From: Amycolatopsis thailandensis | GTDB taxonomy: Bacteria; Actinomycetota; Actinomycetes; Mycobacteriales; Pseudonocardiaceae | DNA length: 64,000 nucleotides | Assembly: GCF_002234405.1 (NCBI RefSeq) | Contig: NZ_NMQT01000096.1 | Span: forward strand, 47,630-111,629 | Direction: 5' to 3' | In this document: piece by piece, positions 33,102 to 42,440 of the stretch | How positions within the stretch are numbered: position 1 is the stretch's first letter | Layout: the number at the start of each line of letters is the position of its first letter | Position numbers and translations under genes: made by a program | Notes under the pieces: generated by a model | What the model saw: the letters and a program-made list of their open reading frames with translations, nothing else | Told to the model about the DNA's origin: nothing | Database searches by the model: none

Positions 33102-34457
33102 GTGCCAGACCTTTCGGGCATCGTGAAGGCCTACGACATTCGCGGCGTTGTCGGTGAGCAGCTGGACGCGGCCCTCGTACGCGACCTCGGCTCGGCGTTC
33201 GCCCTGCTGATCAAGCCGGAGTCCGACTCCGTCGTGATCGGCCACGACATGCGCGACTCCTCACCCGAGCTGGCCACCGCGTTCGCCGACGGCGTGACCT
33301 CGCAGGGGCTCGACGTCGTGACGATCGGCCTCGCCAGCACCGACCAGCTTTACTTCGCGTCCGGGTCGCTGAACCTGCCGGGCGCCATGTTCACCGCCAG
33401 CCACAACCCGGCGAAGTACAACGGCATCAAGCTGTGCCGTTCGGGCGCGGCCCCGGTCGGCCAGGACTCCGGTCTCGCGGAGATCCGCGACACCGTCGAG
33501 CAGGGCGTGCCCGCCTTCGCCGGCCAGCGCGGTTCGGTGACCGAAAAGGACGTCCTCGCGGACTACGCGGCGTACCTGCGCAAGCTCGTCGACCTCTCGG
33601 GCAGCCGTCCGCTGAAGGTCGTCGTCGACGCCGGCAACGGCATGGGCGGCTACACCGTCCCGACCGTCTTCGCGGGCCTGCCCATCGACGTCGTGCCGAT
33701 GTACTTCGAGCTCGACGGCAACTTCCCGAACCACGAGGCCAACCCGCTCGACCCGAAGAACATCGTCGACCTCCAGGCGAAGGTGCGCGAGGAAGGCGCC
33801 GACGCGGGCCTCGCCTTCGACGGCGACGCGGACCGCTGCTTCGTCGTCGACGAGCGCGGCGAGCCGGTGTCGCCGAGCGCCATCACCGCGCTGGTCGCGA
33901 TCCGGGAGCTGGAGAAGGAGCCGGGCGGCACCATCATCCACAACCTGATCACCTCGAAGGGCGTCCCGGAGATCGTCGCCGAGCACGGTGGCAAGCCGGT
34001 GCGCACCCGGGTCGGGCACTCGTTCATCAAGGCCGAGATGGCCAAGACCGGCGCGATCTTCGGCGGCGAGCACTCCGCGCACTACTACTTCCGCGACTTC
34101 TGGCGCGCCGACACCGGCATGCTGGCCGCGCTGCACGTCCTCGCCGCCCTCGGCGAGCAGACGGGCCCGCTTTCGGAGCTGACGGCCGAGTACTCGCGCT
34201 ACGCGGCCTCCGGCGAGATCAACTCCACCGTGGACGACCAGGTCGCGCGCATGCTCGCGGTCAAGGACGCCTTCTCCGCGCGTGACGGCGTCGAGATCGA
34301 CGAACTCGACGGGCTCACCGTGCAGCTCCCCGGCGGCGGCTGGTTCAACCTGCGGCCGTCCAACACCGAGCCGCTGCTCCGCCTGAACGTCGAGGCCGCC
34401 GATGCCGAGGCCGTCCGGGCTCTGACCGAAGACGTACTGGCGATAGTCCGTGGGTAA
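33102..34457 (+). CDS. manB: Phosphomannomutase/phosphoglucomutase
   Basis: A 451-residue phosphohexomutase that converts mannose 6-phosphate to mannose 1-phosphate for GDP-mannose and envelope glycans. The catalytic phosphoserine loop TASHNPAKYNG (Ser at about residue 98), metal loop FDGDADRC (about 239-246), sugar-binding GGEHSAHYYF and phosphate-binding RPSNTEPLLR are intact. Length is normal. GTG start after GGAGCAGGC. Homologue of pmmA/manB (Rv3257c). First of four same-strand genes with Trm112, SIS and manA. Confidence 0.93.
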   Translation: MPDLSGIVKAYDIRGVVGEQLDAALVRDLGSAFALLIKPESDSVVIGHDMRDSSPELATAFADGVTSQGLDVVTIGLASTDQLYFASGSLNLPGAMFTASHNPAKYNGIKLCRSGAAPVGQDSGLAEIRDTVEQGVPAFAGQRGSVTEKDVLADYAAYLRKLVDLSGSRPLKVVVDAGNGMGGYTVPTVFAGLPIDVVPMYFELDGNFPNHEANPLDPKNIVDLQAKVREEGADAGLAFDGDADRCFVVDERGEPVSPSAITALVAIRELEKEPGGTIIHNLITSKGVPEIVAEHGGKPVRTRVGHSFIKAEMAKTGAIFGGEHSAHYYFRDFWRADTGMLAALHVLAALGEQTGPLSELTAEYSRYAASGEINSTVDDQVARMLAVKDAFSARDGVEIDELDGLTVQLPGGGWFNLRPSNTEPLLRLNVEAADAEAVRALTEDVLAIVRG

Positions 34458-34509
34458 CGAATGTGGCGTGAAAACACACATAGAGACATCCCACAGGTAG
34501 GGAGTAACC

Positions 34510-34731
34510 ATGGCCGTCACGCTTGACGCACAGTTGCTGGAGATCCTGGCCTGCCCGTCCCCCGACCACGCACCGCTGCGGACGGGGACGGCGGCCGATC
34601 CGGAGGCCGACGCGCTGACCTGCACGGAATGCGGTCGCGTGTATCCGGTCCGTGATGGAATCCCGGTACTGTTGCTGGACGAAGCCACCGAGCCGACGAC
34701 CCCGGATGGCGCCCATGCCGACGGTCCCTGA
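34510..34731 (+). CDS. Trm112-family zinc-ribbon protein
   Basis: A 73-residue protein of the Trm112/UPF0434 family: LLEILACPSPDHAPL at the start, CTECGRVYPVRDGIPVLL in the middle. Cys at CP and CTEC form a partial zinc ribbon. In eukaryotes and archaea Trm112 activates methyltransferases; bacterial roles are unclear. Its 3' end overlaps the SIS gene. ATG at 34510 has GTAGGGAGTAACC upstream. Confidence 0.85.
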   Translation: MAVTLDAQLLEILACPSPDHAPLRTGTAADPEADALTCTECGRVYPVRDGIPVLLLDEATEPTTPDGAHADGP

Positions 34732-35806
34732 CGATTCCCTGCTCGACGATCCCGCGCGGTTGGCCGAGGCCGACACCGCGGGGCTGCTCCGTGCCGCCGC
34801 GATGGCGGGCGCCCAGGTCCGGGCGACCGCCGAAGCCGCGGCCGAACTCGAGCTGAGCGATCGCCTGGACGTCGGGCGCCCGCGCTCGCTCGTACTGATC
34901 GACCGGCCCGGCGTCAGCCGGACGCTGACCCGGCTGGTCGCCGCGCTCCTGACCCCGTCGTGCCCGGTGCCGGTGGTCGTCGCCGAGGTCGTGCCGAGCT
35001 GGATCGGCGCGCTCGACGTCGTCTTCGCGCACACCGACGACGCCGGTGACCGCGAGCTGGCCGCCTCTCTGGAGCGCGCCGCCCGGTACGGGGCGACGGT
35101 CGTGCTGTCCGCGCCCGCCGAAGGTCCGGTCGCCGCAGCCGTCGCCGGCAAGGGACTGCTGCTCGCGCCGAGGCTCCCGGTCCCGCCGGAGATGGCCTTC
35201 CCGCGCGGCCTCGCCGCGGCCCTGCTCACCGCGAACGCGCTCGGCCTGCTCGTGGCCGATCTGGAGCAGCTCGCCGACCAGCTCGACGCGGAAGCCGAAA
35301 AGGACTACCTGGCCAGGGAGTCGTTCGCGAACCCCGCCAAGGCGCTGGCGCTGAAGCTGGCCGAGCGCCAGCCGTTGCTGTGGGGGCTCGACCCGGTCGC
35401 GGTCGCCGTCGGCGAGCACGCGGCCCACGCGTTCGCCGCCCACGCGGCCGTCGTCTGTGACGTGGAGGACTATCGCCAGGCGCTGGCCAGGCCCGCCTTG
35501 CGGCGGGCGGCGTTGTCCGGGGGCGTGGAACGCGATATCTTCGCGGACCCGGAGGAGGGGGTCGGCTCGACGCCGAGGGTGTTGCTCCTCTCGGTTCGGA
35601 CCGGGCCGGCCACGGAGGCGGCCCGCTATCAGGCGGAAGACCTGCTGCCCGGTGCGGACGTGATCGCCCCGGCCGAAGAGATCGAAACGGACGAGATCGT
35701 GCGTGCGGCCGTTCTCGCGTTGCGTTTCGAGCTGGCCGCGGTCTATCTCGGATTGGCCGTCGGCAGCATCGGCGGCGCCGGGAGGTACACGCCTGCAACG
35801 GCGTGA
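34715..35806 (+). CDS. SIS-domain-like protein (Rv3256c-like)
   Basis: A 363-residue protein with weak similarity to SIS sugar-isomerase folds, of the kind found between manB and manA in actinobacteria (Rv3256c). RPRSLVLIDRPGVSRTL may bind a phosphosugar, and FANPAKALALKLAERQPLLWG is a conserved-looking block. It might process a mannose phosphate, but the residues for isomerase activity are not clear to me. I use the ATG at 34715 (MPTVPDDSLLDD), overlapping Trm112 by 17 bases; ATG at 34706 is an alternative. Confidence 0.75.
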   Translation: MPTVPDDSLLDDPARLAEADTAGLLRAAAMAGAQVRATAEAAAELELSDRLDVGRPRSLVLIDRPGVSRTLTRLVAALLTPSCPVPVVVAEVVPSWIGALDVVFAHTDDAGDRELAASLERAARYGATVVLSAPAEGPVAAAVAGKGLLLAPRLPVPPEMAFPRGLAAALLTANALGLLVADLEQLADQLDAEAEKDYLARESFANPAKALALKLAERQPLLWGLDPVAVAVGEHAAHAFAAHAAVVCDVEDYRQALARPALRRAALSGGVERDIFADPEEGVGSTPRVLLLSVRTGPATEAARYQAEDLLPGADVIAPAEEIETDEIVRAAVLALRFELAAVYLGLAVGSIGGAGRYTPATA

Positions 35807-35870
35807 GCCCCGCGTGCGACGTAAGAAATGAGGGCCGGCACAAACAACCCGTGCCCGGCGAGGAGTTGAG

Positions 35871-37139
35871 GTGACAGTGGAGCTGCTGCGCAATGCCGTG
35901 CGGCCCTACGCGTGGGGGTCCAGAACGACGATCCCCGAGCTGCTGGGGCGTCCGGTGCCGGCGCCACACCCGGAAGCGGAACTGTGGATGGGCGCCCACC
36001 CCGGCGACCCGTCCCACGTCATCGGCCCCGACGGCACCGAGCGGAGCCTGCTGGAGCTCGTCGAAGCCGATCCGGTCGGCCAGCTCGGCAAGAGCTGCGC
36101 CGGACGCTGGGGCGGCAGGCTGCCGTTCCTGCTGAAGATCCTCGCGGCCGAAGAGCCGCTTTCGATGCAGGCGCACCCTTCGGCCGCGCAGGCGGCGGAG
36201 GGGTACAAGCGTGAGGAGTCGGCGAGGATCCCGCGCGACGCGTCGAACCGCAACTACCCGGATCCGACCGCGAAGCCGGAACTCGTCTGCGCGCTGACGG
36301 AATTCCACGCGCTGGCAGGCTTCCGCGACCCGGAACGCACGATCGCGCTGCTGAAGGCGATCGAGACGCCCGGGCTGGCGAAGTACGCGGTGCTGCTGGA
36401 GGCCCAGCCGGATCCGGCCGGGCTGCGCGCGCTGTTCACCACCTGGATCACCTTGCCGCAGGCCGCGCTCGACGAACTGCTGCCCGAGGTCCTCGATTCA
36501 TGCGTGAAGCACGTCCGGGAACGCGGCGAGTTCAGCGTCGAATGCCGGACCATCCTGGAACTCGGCGAGTCGCATCCGCGGGACGCGGGTGTGCTCGCGG
36601 CGTTGCTGCTCAACCGGCTCACCCTCAGCGCGGGCGAGGCGATCTACCTGCCCGCCGGCAACCTGCACCTGTACCTCCACGGCACCGCCGTCGAGATCCT
36701 GGCGAACTCGGACAACATCCTGCGCTGCGGGCTCACGCCCAAGCACGTCGACGTGCCGGAGCTGCTGCGCGTCGTCGACTTCGCCTGCGGCGAGATGCCG
36801 GTGCAGAGCGGGGAGCGCGGCAGTGTTGACGGGCCCTCGGCGGGAAAGAGTGCCTCGGACCGGCGCCTGTCGGTGTATCGCACCGACGCTCCGGAGTTCG
36901 AGCTGTCGCGGATCGAGTGGGAGGCCGGGGACGACGGCGAGATCGCCGTCCACGACGTCGGCCCGCAGATCCTGCTGTGCACGGCCGGTGGCCTGCTGGT
37001 GACGGCCGACGACGGCGAACAGGTCGAACTCCGCCGGGGCCAGTCGGTGTGGCTCCCGGCCGCCGACCCCGCCGTCCGCGTGCGGCCGCTCTCCGGCGAA
37101 CGCACCCAGGTCTTCCGGGCGACCGCCGGCACCTGCTGA
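35871..37139 (+). CDS. manA: Mannose-6-phosphate isomerase, class I
   Basis: A 422-residue zinc isomerase interconverting fructose 6-phosphate and mannose 6-phosphate; with ManB it supplies mannose 1-phosphate. Family motifs include PYAWGSRTTIPELLG at the start, the zinc-binding QAHPS (about residues 97-101), NYPDPTAKPEL, and the cupin block AGNLHLYLHGTAVEI with HL and HG metal ligands. GTG at 35871 has GAGGAGTTGAG directly upstream. Last gene of the manB operon; a family A palindrome follows 6 bases after the stop. Confidence 0.93.
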   Translation: MTVELLRNAVRPYAWGSRTTIPELLGRPVPAPHPEAELWMGAHPGDPSHVIGPDGTERSLLELVEADPVGQLGKSCAGRWGGRLPFLLKILAAEEPLSMQAHPSAAQAAEGYKREESARIPRDASNRNYPDPTAKPELVCALTEFHALAGFRDPERTIALLKAIETPGLAKYAVLLEAQPDPAGLRALFTTWITLPQAALDELLPEVLDSCVKHVRERGEFSVECRTILELGESHPRDAGVLAALLLNRLTLSAGEAIYLPAGNLHLYLHGTAVEILANSDNILRCGLTPKHVDVPELLRVVDFACGEMPVQSGERGSVDGPSAGKSASDRRLSVYRTDAPEFELSRIEWEAGDDGEIAVHDVGPQILLCTAGGLLVTADDGEQVELRRGQSVWLPAADPAVRVRPLSGERTQVFRATAGTC

Positions 37140-37144
37140 TCTCT

Positions 37145-37208
37145 CGCGTTTAGTCCTCTGGATGCGGTACTTGCACGCGCAAGGACCGCATCCAGAGGAC
37201 TAAACGCG
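37145..37208. repeat. Intergenic palindrome, family A (CGCGTTTAGTCCTCTGG)
   Basis: The best family A copy: a perfect 24-bp stem, 37145-37168 with 37185-37208, and an inner TTGC/GCAA stem in the loop. It follows manA by 5 bases and probably terminates that operon. The following 120 bases up to the next gene hold no gene. Confidence 0.85.
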
Positions 37209-37328
37209 TGGCCTTGGCCGAAGTGTGTGCGTTCCGTGTGGCGGGTTCCGCGACCATCATCCTTACGGGTGACCCGGCGATTGTCGTCGGCTTCTCCCGG
37301 ATGACGATGGCCGAGGAGAGCAGCAGCA

Positions 37329-37838
37329 GTGACTTCCCATCCCGACGCGGTGAGCGGGCGCGCCTACCGGGTGCCGGTCACCGTGCGCCCCGCCGCTCTG
37401 CTCGCCGCGCTCGGAATCGCCGTCGTGACCGCGCTCGTCCCGGTCGTCGATCTGGTGCTCCCGCTGCCGGACAGCCACGACCTGGCCGGCTCGGCTCCGG
37501 CGTTGGCGAGTCTCGCCGGTGACGCGATCGAGTCCGTGAAAGCCGCGGGTTCCGGCCTGCAAGACCTCGCCGTCGACGCGGAGAACAGGCTCAACCTCCC
37601 GCTGGTCGTGCTTATCACGCTCGGCGCTCAGGTGCTGCTCACCGCCGCGCTGGTCGTGAGTGGCACCCAGCCCATCCGCGTGATGCTGACCGTCGCCGGG
37701 CTGATCAACGTGTTCGCGGTCGCCCGGCTCGAACCCGCCGCGCCGCCGGTGTGGGACGCCGCCGCCAACGGGGTGCTGGTGATCGCGCTGGCCTGGTTCT
37801 CCGCCCTCCGCCGCGAGCCGCGGTTCGCGGGACTGTGA
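37329..37838 (+). CDS. Membrane protein of unknown function
   Basis: A 169-residue protein with four probable helices (about residues 20-43, 91-111, 116-132, 140-158) and an extracytoplasmic loop of about 45 residues between the first and second (SHDLAGSAPALASLAGDAIE). GTG at 37329 with GGAGAGCAGC upstream. No family recognised. Convergent with the SARP regulator, only 41 bases between stops, with no clear terminator seen. Confidence 0.72.
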   Translation: MTSHPDAVSGRAYRVPVTVRPAALLAALGIAVVTALVPVVDLVLPLPDSHDLAGSAPALASLAGDAIESVKAAGSGLQDLAVDAENRLNLPLVVLITLGAQVLLTAALVVSGTQPIRVMLTVAGLINVFAVARLEPAAPPVWDAAANGVLVIALAWFSALRREPRFAGL

Positions 37839-37879
37839 CTTCCGGGTGGTGCTCGTCTGAGGGGTCGGGCACCACCCGG

Positions 37880-40800
37880 TCAGGCCGGGGCGGGTTCGGT
37901 GAGCGACAACAGCAACCGGACGAGGGTCGAAGCGTTGGCGTCGTGGGGGACTTCCAATCGCTTCGCCTCTTCACCCGCCGCCTCGGCCGCTTCTGTTTCC
38001 CCGACGGCCTCGTACGCCCTGCGCAGCACGTGCAGGGTGAGGCTTGTCGCGGGTTTCCCGCCCATGGCGCGGAATTCGTCGAGACAGCGGCGCAGCACGG
38101 GAATCGCGCTGTCGGCCCGGCCGTCGCCGATCCAGCTCGCCGCGATCGCCCGGGTGCAGGAAAGCTCTCGCGGCCGTTCTTCGAGCGCGTCGGCGAGCAC
38201 TCGCGCGTTCTCGTAGGCCTGCACCGCGTCGGCGCGCCGCCCGGCGCCGGCGAGGATCGCGCCCTGGGTGCGCAACGACTTCGCCAGCGCCGATTTCGCC
38301 GTCGTCCGGCGCAGCACCCGCACGGATTCCTCGATCGTCTCCAGTGCCTCCTCCTCGCGGCCGTCGAGCATCAGCGACCACGAAAGTCCTTGCAGGGCAA
38401 CGCCGAGCTGGCGTTCGTCGCCGTTTTCGCGAGCGTGCGCCAGGCTCCGGCTGTCGATCTCCAGCGCCTCGGCGACCTTGCCGAGCCGGTGCAGCGCCGC
38501 GGACTCCGCGTGCAGCGCGTACGCTCCCGGCCCGGTTTCCTCCACAATGGACAGTTCGCGGGCCTGGGTCGCGGCGTGCAGGGATTCCCCGGCCCTGCCG
38601 AGGCCGACGAGGCAGCGCGCCAGATTCGTCTCGACCCACGCCCGCGCGGAAACGTCACCCAGTTCCGCCAGCTCCTTCGAGCATTCGCGGTAACCCTCCA
38701 CGGCGCGTTCGTACTCGCCGCGAACGTGCAGCAACACCGTCAGGTTCGCCTCGGCGACGACCGCGATGTGCCTGTCACCCGCCTTGAGAGCGGCGTCGCG
38801 CAAGGTCTCGTACGCCGTCCGCATGTCGGTGTAATGGCTGTGCAGATACAGATACGCGCTCAGTCTTTCCAGTACCCGCAACGCTTTCCGCAGCCAGCCG
38901 ACCGCGCACATCGACGAGATGGCGGAGACCAGGTTCGCCCGCTCGACGGAGAACCAGGCGCCGGGATCGCGCAGCAGCCGCTCGACCAGTTCGCCGGACA
39001 GCGGCTGGGCGGGCAGATCCTGATCCGACAACGGCATCGGCACCGTCCTCGGCAGGCGGCGGGCCGCCGTGTCGGCGAGGCACAGCGCCGCGTCCGACAA
39101 CTTCGTGACGGAGGCGACCCGCTCGGCGCGGGATTCCAGCTCTCGCCCGAGCTCCGTGGCGAACACGCGCACGAGATCGTGCATCCGGAACCGCTGCTCA
39201 CCCGTCGGGTCGGGACCGGTGGCTTCGAGCAGGCTGGCCTCGACGAGTTCGTCGATGGCCTCGTCCGCTTCTTCTTCGGCGCCGTCGGCGGTGTCGTTGA
39301 CGAGGGTCGACACCGCCCACGCGGGAAGGTCGAGGGTGCGGCAGCGGCCGATCAACCGGAACGCGCGCCGCGCGGACGGGCTCAGCGCCTCGTAGCTCAA
39401 CGCGATGCTGCCGCGGACCTGGAGATCGCTGACCTGGAGTTCGTCGAGGCGGGAGACCTCGTCCTCCAGCTTCCCGGCGAGTTTCCCGAGCGGCAGGCCC
39501 GGCCGCATGGCGAGCCTGCTGCCCGCGATCCGCAACGCCAGCGGGAGATTGCCGCAGGCCTTGGCGATCCGCTCCGCGTCCGCGCGTTCGGCACCCACCC
39601 GGCCCTGCCCGGCCAGGCGCTCCAGCAGGGTCATCGCCTCGGCGCCGGACAGCGGCGCGAGGTGGAGGCGATCCGCCCCGGCGAGCCCGGAAAGCCGCCG
39701 CCTGCTGGTGACCAGGACGGCGCTGCCCGGCGTTCCCGGCAGCAACGCGCGGACCTGCTCGGGGCCGGCGGCGTCGTCGAGCACCACCAAAACCCGCCGA
39801 TCGGCGAGACGGCCGCGGTACGCCGCCGCCCTGGCCTCGACGTCGTCCGGGATGGCGGGGCCGGTGACGCCCAGCGCGCGCAACAGGTCGCCGAGGACGT
39901 CGGCGAGGTCGCGGGGGTCGGAGGCGCCCGCCAGCGGGACGAACAGCTGTCCGTCCGGGAAGGACCGGCGGAGCCGGTGCGCGGTGCTGACCGCGAGGGT
40001 GGACTTGCCCGCGCCGGGTTCGCCGGTGATCACCGCGACCGGGACACCCGTACCGGCGCCGAGCAGCCCGGACAGCTTCGCGATCTCGCCTTCGCGGCCC
40101 GCGAGATCCGCGATGTCCGGCGGCAGCTGGCAGATCGGGAACACCTGCGCCGTCTTGACGGGCGGCACCGGATCCTCGCCGCGCAGCACGGCGGCGTGCA
40201 CACGGCGGACTTCGGCGCCGGGCTCCACGCCGAGTTCCTCGACAAGCGTGGTGCGCAGCTCGCGGTGGACGGCCAGTGAATCGGCCTGCCGCCCGGCGCG
40301 GTGCAGGGCGATCATCAGCTGCGCGGCCAGCCGCTCGCGCAGTGGATGTTCGGTGATCATCGCCTGGAGTTCGCCGGTGAGCTCGCCGTGCCTGCCGTCG
40401 GACAGTTCGGCGTCGACGCAGTCTTCGAACGCGGCGAGACGTTCCGATTCGAGCCGGGCGACGTCCGCGTCGAGCCGGGGGAGGTGCAGTCCGGACAGGA
40501 CCGGCCCGCGCCATTCCGCCAGCGCCCGGCGGTAGTGCGCGGCTGCCGCAGCCGGATCGCCCGCCCTCGCCGCGGCCTTCCCCGCCGCGGCGGCCTCGCG
40601 GAAGGACAGCAGATCGAGGTCGCCGGGTTCGACGACCAGCCGGTAGCCCTGCGGATCCCGCTCGATCTCCAGTCCCTCGAACCGCGCCCGCAGCCGGGAG
40701 ACGTAGGTGTGCAGATTCGAGGAGTACGACTTCGGTGGAGTGCCCGGCCAGAGCGTCTCGACCAGGGCGCCGACCTGGACGGACGAGTTCGCGTTCAGCA

Positions 40801-40903
40801 GCAGGACGGCCAGCAGGGCACGCTGATGATCGCCGCGCGGCGCCGTGCGCCGCCCGGGCGGGCTCTCGATCGTCAACGGTCCGAGCACGCCGAATCGCGG
40901 CAC
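37880..40903 (-). CDS. SARP/AfsR-type regulator with NB-ARC ATPase and TPR domains
   Basis: A 1007-residue regulator. Order: winged-helix DNA-binding domain (about residues 10-90), BTAD domain (about 95-245), NB-ARC ATPase (about 280-540; P loop GEPGAGKST, Walker B RVLVVLDD), then TPR repeats to the end. This is the AfsR layout; such proteins activate secondary-metabolite or developmental genes, often after Ser/Thr phosphorylation. I choose the GTG at 40903 (VPRFGVLGPLTIE) because GGGAGG lies 5 bases upstream, trimming 17 residues from the longest frame. No biosynthetic cluster lies within the window, so it probably acts globally or at a distance. Confidence 0.88.
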   Translation of the reverse strand: MPRFGVLGPLTIESPPGRRTAPRGDHQRALLAVLLLNANSSVQVGALVETLWPGTPPKSYSSNLHTYVSRLRARFEGLEIERDPQGYRLVVEPGDLDLLSFREAAAAGKAAARAGDPAAAAAHYRRALAEWRGPVLSGLHLPRLDADVARLESERLAAFEDCVDAELSDGRHGELTGELQAMITEHPLRERLAAQLMIALHRAGRQADSLAVHRELRTTLVEELGVEPGAEVRRVHAAVLRGEDPVPPVKTAQVFPICQLPPDIADLAGREGEIAKLSGLLGAGTGVPVAVITGEPGAGKSTLAVSTAHRLRRSFPDGQLFVPLAGASDPRDLADVLGDLLRALGVTGPAIPDDVEARAAAYRGRLADRRVLVVLDDAAGPEQVRALLPGTPGSAVLVTSRRRLSGLAGADRLHLAPLSGAEAMTLLERLAGQGRVGAERADAERIAKACGNLPLALRIAGSRLAMRPGLPLGKLAGKLEDEVSRLDELQVSDLQVRGSIALSYEALSPSARRAFRLIGRCRTLDLPAWAVSTLVNDTADGAEEEADEAIDELVEASLLEATGPDPTGEQRFRMHDLVRVFATELGRELESRAERVASVTKLSDAALCLADTAARRLPRTVPMPLSDQDLPAQPLSGELVERLLRDPGAWFSVERANLVSAISSMCAVGWLRKALRVLERLSAYLYLHSHYTDMRTAYETLRDAALKAGDRHIAVVAEANLTVLLHVRGEYERAVEGYRECSKELAELGDVSARAWVETNLARCLVGLGRAGESLHAATQARELSIVEETGPGAYALHAESAALHRLGKVAEALEIDSRSLAHARENGDERQLGVALQGLSWSLMLDGREEEALETIEESVRVLRRTTAKSALAKSLRTQGAILAGAGRRADAVQAYENARVLADALEERPRELSCTRAIAASWIGDGRADSAIPVLRRCLDEFRAMGGKPATSLTLHVLRRAYEAVGETEAAEAAGEEAKRLEVPHDANASTLVRLLLSLTEPAPA

Positions 40904-41046
40904 GGGCACCTCCCAGGTCCTGAGAGGGGCGACCCTAGCGAGGGGAGCCGACAATTCTGTGACCTGTCCCGCCCAGCGCGTACCGGCTCATCTGCACTGC
41001 TAGCCTTCGAACCCGGCATATCGGGACACCATTTGGGGAGTTGCAC

Positions 41047-41964
41047 GTGTCTGCAGGTGGCGGAACCAAGGCGATCATCGCCGCGCTCGTGGCGAACGCC
41101 GGAATCGCGGCCGCGAAATTCACCGGCTTCCTCATCACGGGGTCGTCTTCGATGCTCGCCGAGTCGGTGCACTCGCTGGCGGACACCTCGAACCAGGGGC
41201 TCCTGCTGCTCGGTCAGAAGACCTCGCAGCGCAAGGCGACCCGCGCGCACCCGTTCGGCTTCGGGCGTGACCGGTACTTCTACTCGTTCATCGTCGCGCT
41301 GATGCTCTTCAGCCTTGGCTCGGTGTTCGCGCTGTACGAGGGCATCCACAAGATCAGCGAGCCCGAGCCGCTGACCTCGCCGCTGGTGGCTGTCGGCATC
41401 CTCGTGGTCGCGATCGGACTGGAGTCGTACTCCTTCTACACCGCGATCCAGGAGTCGAAGAAGATCAAGGGTGACGCGGGCTGGTGGGCGTTCATCCGCC
41501 AGGCCAAGACCCCCGAACTGCCGGTGGTGCTGCTGGAGGACGCGGGCGCGCTGCTCGGCCTGGTGTTCGCGCTCGCGGGCGTCGGGCTTTCGGTCGTCAC
41601 CGGCGAGCCGGTGTGGGACGGCATCGGCACCGTCATGATCGGCGTGCTGCTCGGCATCATCGCGATCATCCTGATCATCGAGATGAAGAGCCTGCTGATC
41701 GGCGAAGGCGCCTCCGAGACCGACCTCGACACGATCGTCGACGAACTCGCCGCGGGCAAGGTCGAGCGGGTCATCCACATCCGGACGCTGTACATCGGCC
41801 CGGACGAGATGCTGGTGGCCGCGAAGCTCGCGCTGGTGCCGGGGCTGGAGACCGGCGAGGTCGCGCAGGCCATCGACGACGCCGAAGCGCGTGTGCGGGC
41901 GAAGGTGCCTACGGCGAAGCTGATCTACCTGGAGCCGGACCTGGACCGGTCGCTGGCGCGCTGA
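41047..41964 (+). CDS. Cation diffusion facilitator transporter
   Basis: A 305-residue CDF-family exporter with about six helices and a cytoplasmic C-terminal domain. The metal site HSLAD (SVHSLADTSNQGLLLLG, about residues 36-52) and the HPFGFGRDRYFYSF block place it with the ZnT9-like CDF subgroup; likely zinc or another divalent metal exchanged for protons. I use the GTG at 41047, 6 bases after GGGGAG; a TTG at 41041 is possible. Followed by two palindromes and a 300-base empty stretch. Confidence 0.87.
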   Translation: MSAGGGTKAIIAALVANAGIAAAKFTGFLITGSSSMLAESVHSLADTSNQGLLLLGQKTSQRKATRAHPFGFGRDRYFYSFIVALMLFSLGSVFALYEGIHKISEPEPLTSPLVAVGILVVAIGLESYSFYTAIQESKKIKGDAGWWAFIRQAKTPELPVVLLEDAGALLGLVFALAGVGLSVVTGEPVWDGIGTVMIGVLLGIIAIILIIEMKSLLIGEGASETDLDTIVDELAAGKVERVIHIRTLYIGPDEMLVAAKLALVPGLETGEVAQAIDDAEARVRAKVPTAKLIYLEPDLDRSLAR

Positions 41965-41999
41965 GCCCGCGGGCTCTGCCGGTCCCGGGAGCTTTCGAG

Positions 42000-42054
42000 T
42001 GTCATGAAAGGGTCGTTCAGGACGTTTTTCGTCCTGAACGACCCTTTCATGACA
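42000..42054. repeat. Intergenic palindrome, 25-bp perfect stem (family B-like)
   Basis: Arms 42000-42024 and 42030-42054 are perfectly complementary around a five-T loop. The outer part TGTCATGAAAGGGTCG resembles family B (TCATGAAAGG). It follows the CDF gene by 35 bases and probably terminates it. Confidence 0.8.
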
Positions 42055-42137
42055 TCGGCGGGTGGGCGGTCGGGTGGGTCGTGAGTGGCTGGGACGTTCT
42101 CTTGAGGGGCGGGACAAGCGTGTCGGGCCGTTGAGGT

Positions 42138-42190
42138 GTCCCCAATGTGGCATTGGGGACGGTGAGTGTCCCCAATGCCACATTGGGGGC
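42138..42190. repeat. Intergenic palindrome, family C (GTCCCCAATGTGGCATTGGGG)
   Basis: A second copy of the element at 31895-31947, arms identical, spacer also 7 bases but different in sequence (GGTGAGT versus TCAACG with flanks). The rest of the gap to 42440, about 250 bases, shows no gene or clear signal beyond the ribosome site of the permease. Confidence 0.8.
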
Positions 42191-42440
42191 ATTCCGCGTC
42201 GAGGCTCGGGCACCGGCCCGCCTGCCGCTGCTGCACCGCGTCGCCCGCCTGCTTGGGTAGCGACGGGGCGGCCGAGCCACTCGCCCGCCCGATACCCCCG
42301 CGACCGCCGTCCGGCGCAACTGTCCGTACTCCGCCGATTACCGGCGCGACCTCCGGGTACTTCGTTGCTCTCCCACCGCGCTGCCGTCACGACCGGGCGA
42401 TAAGGTCCGATGAACCGCAGTCAGGTGTAGGAGGTCAAGG

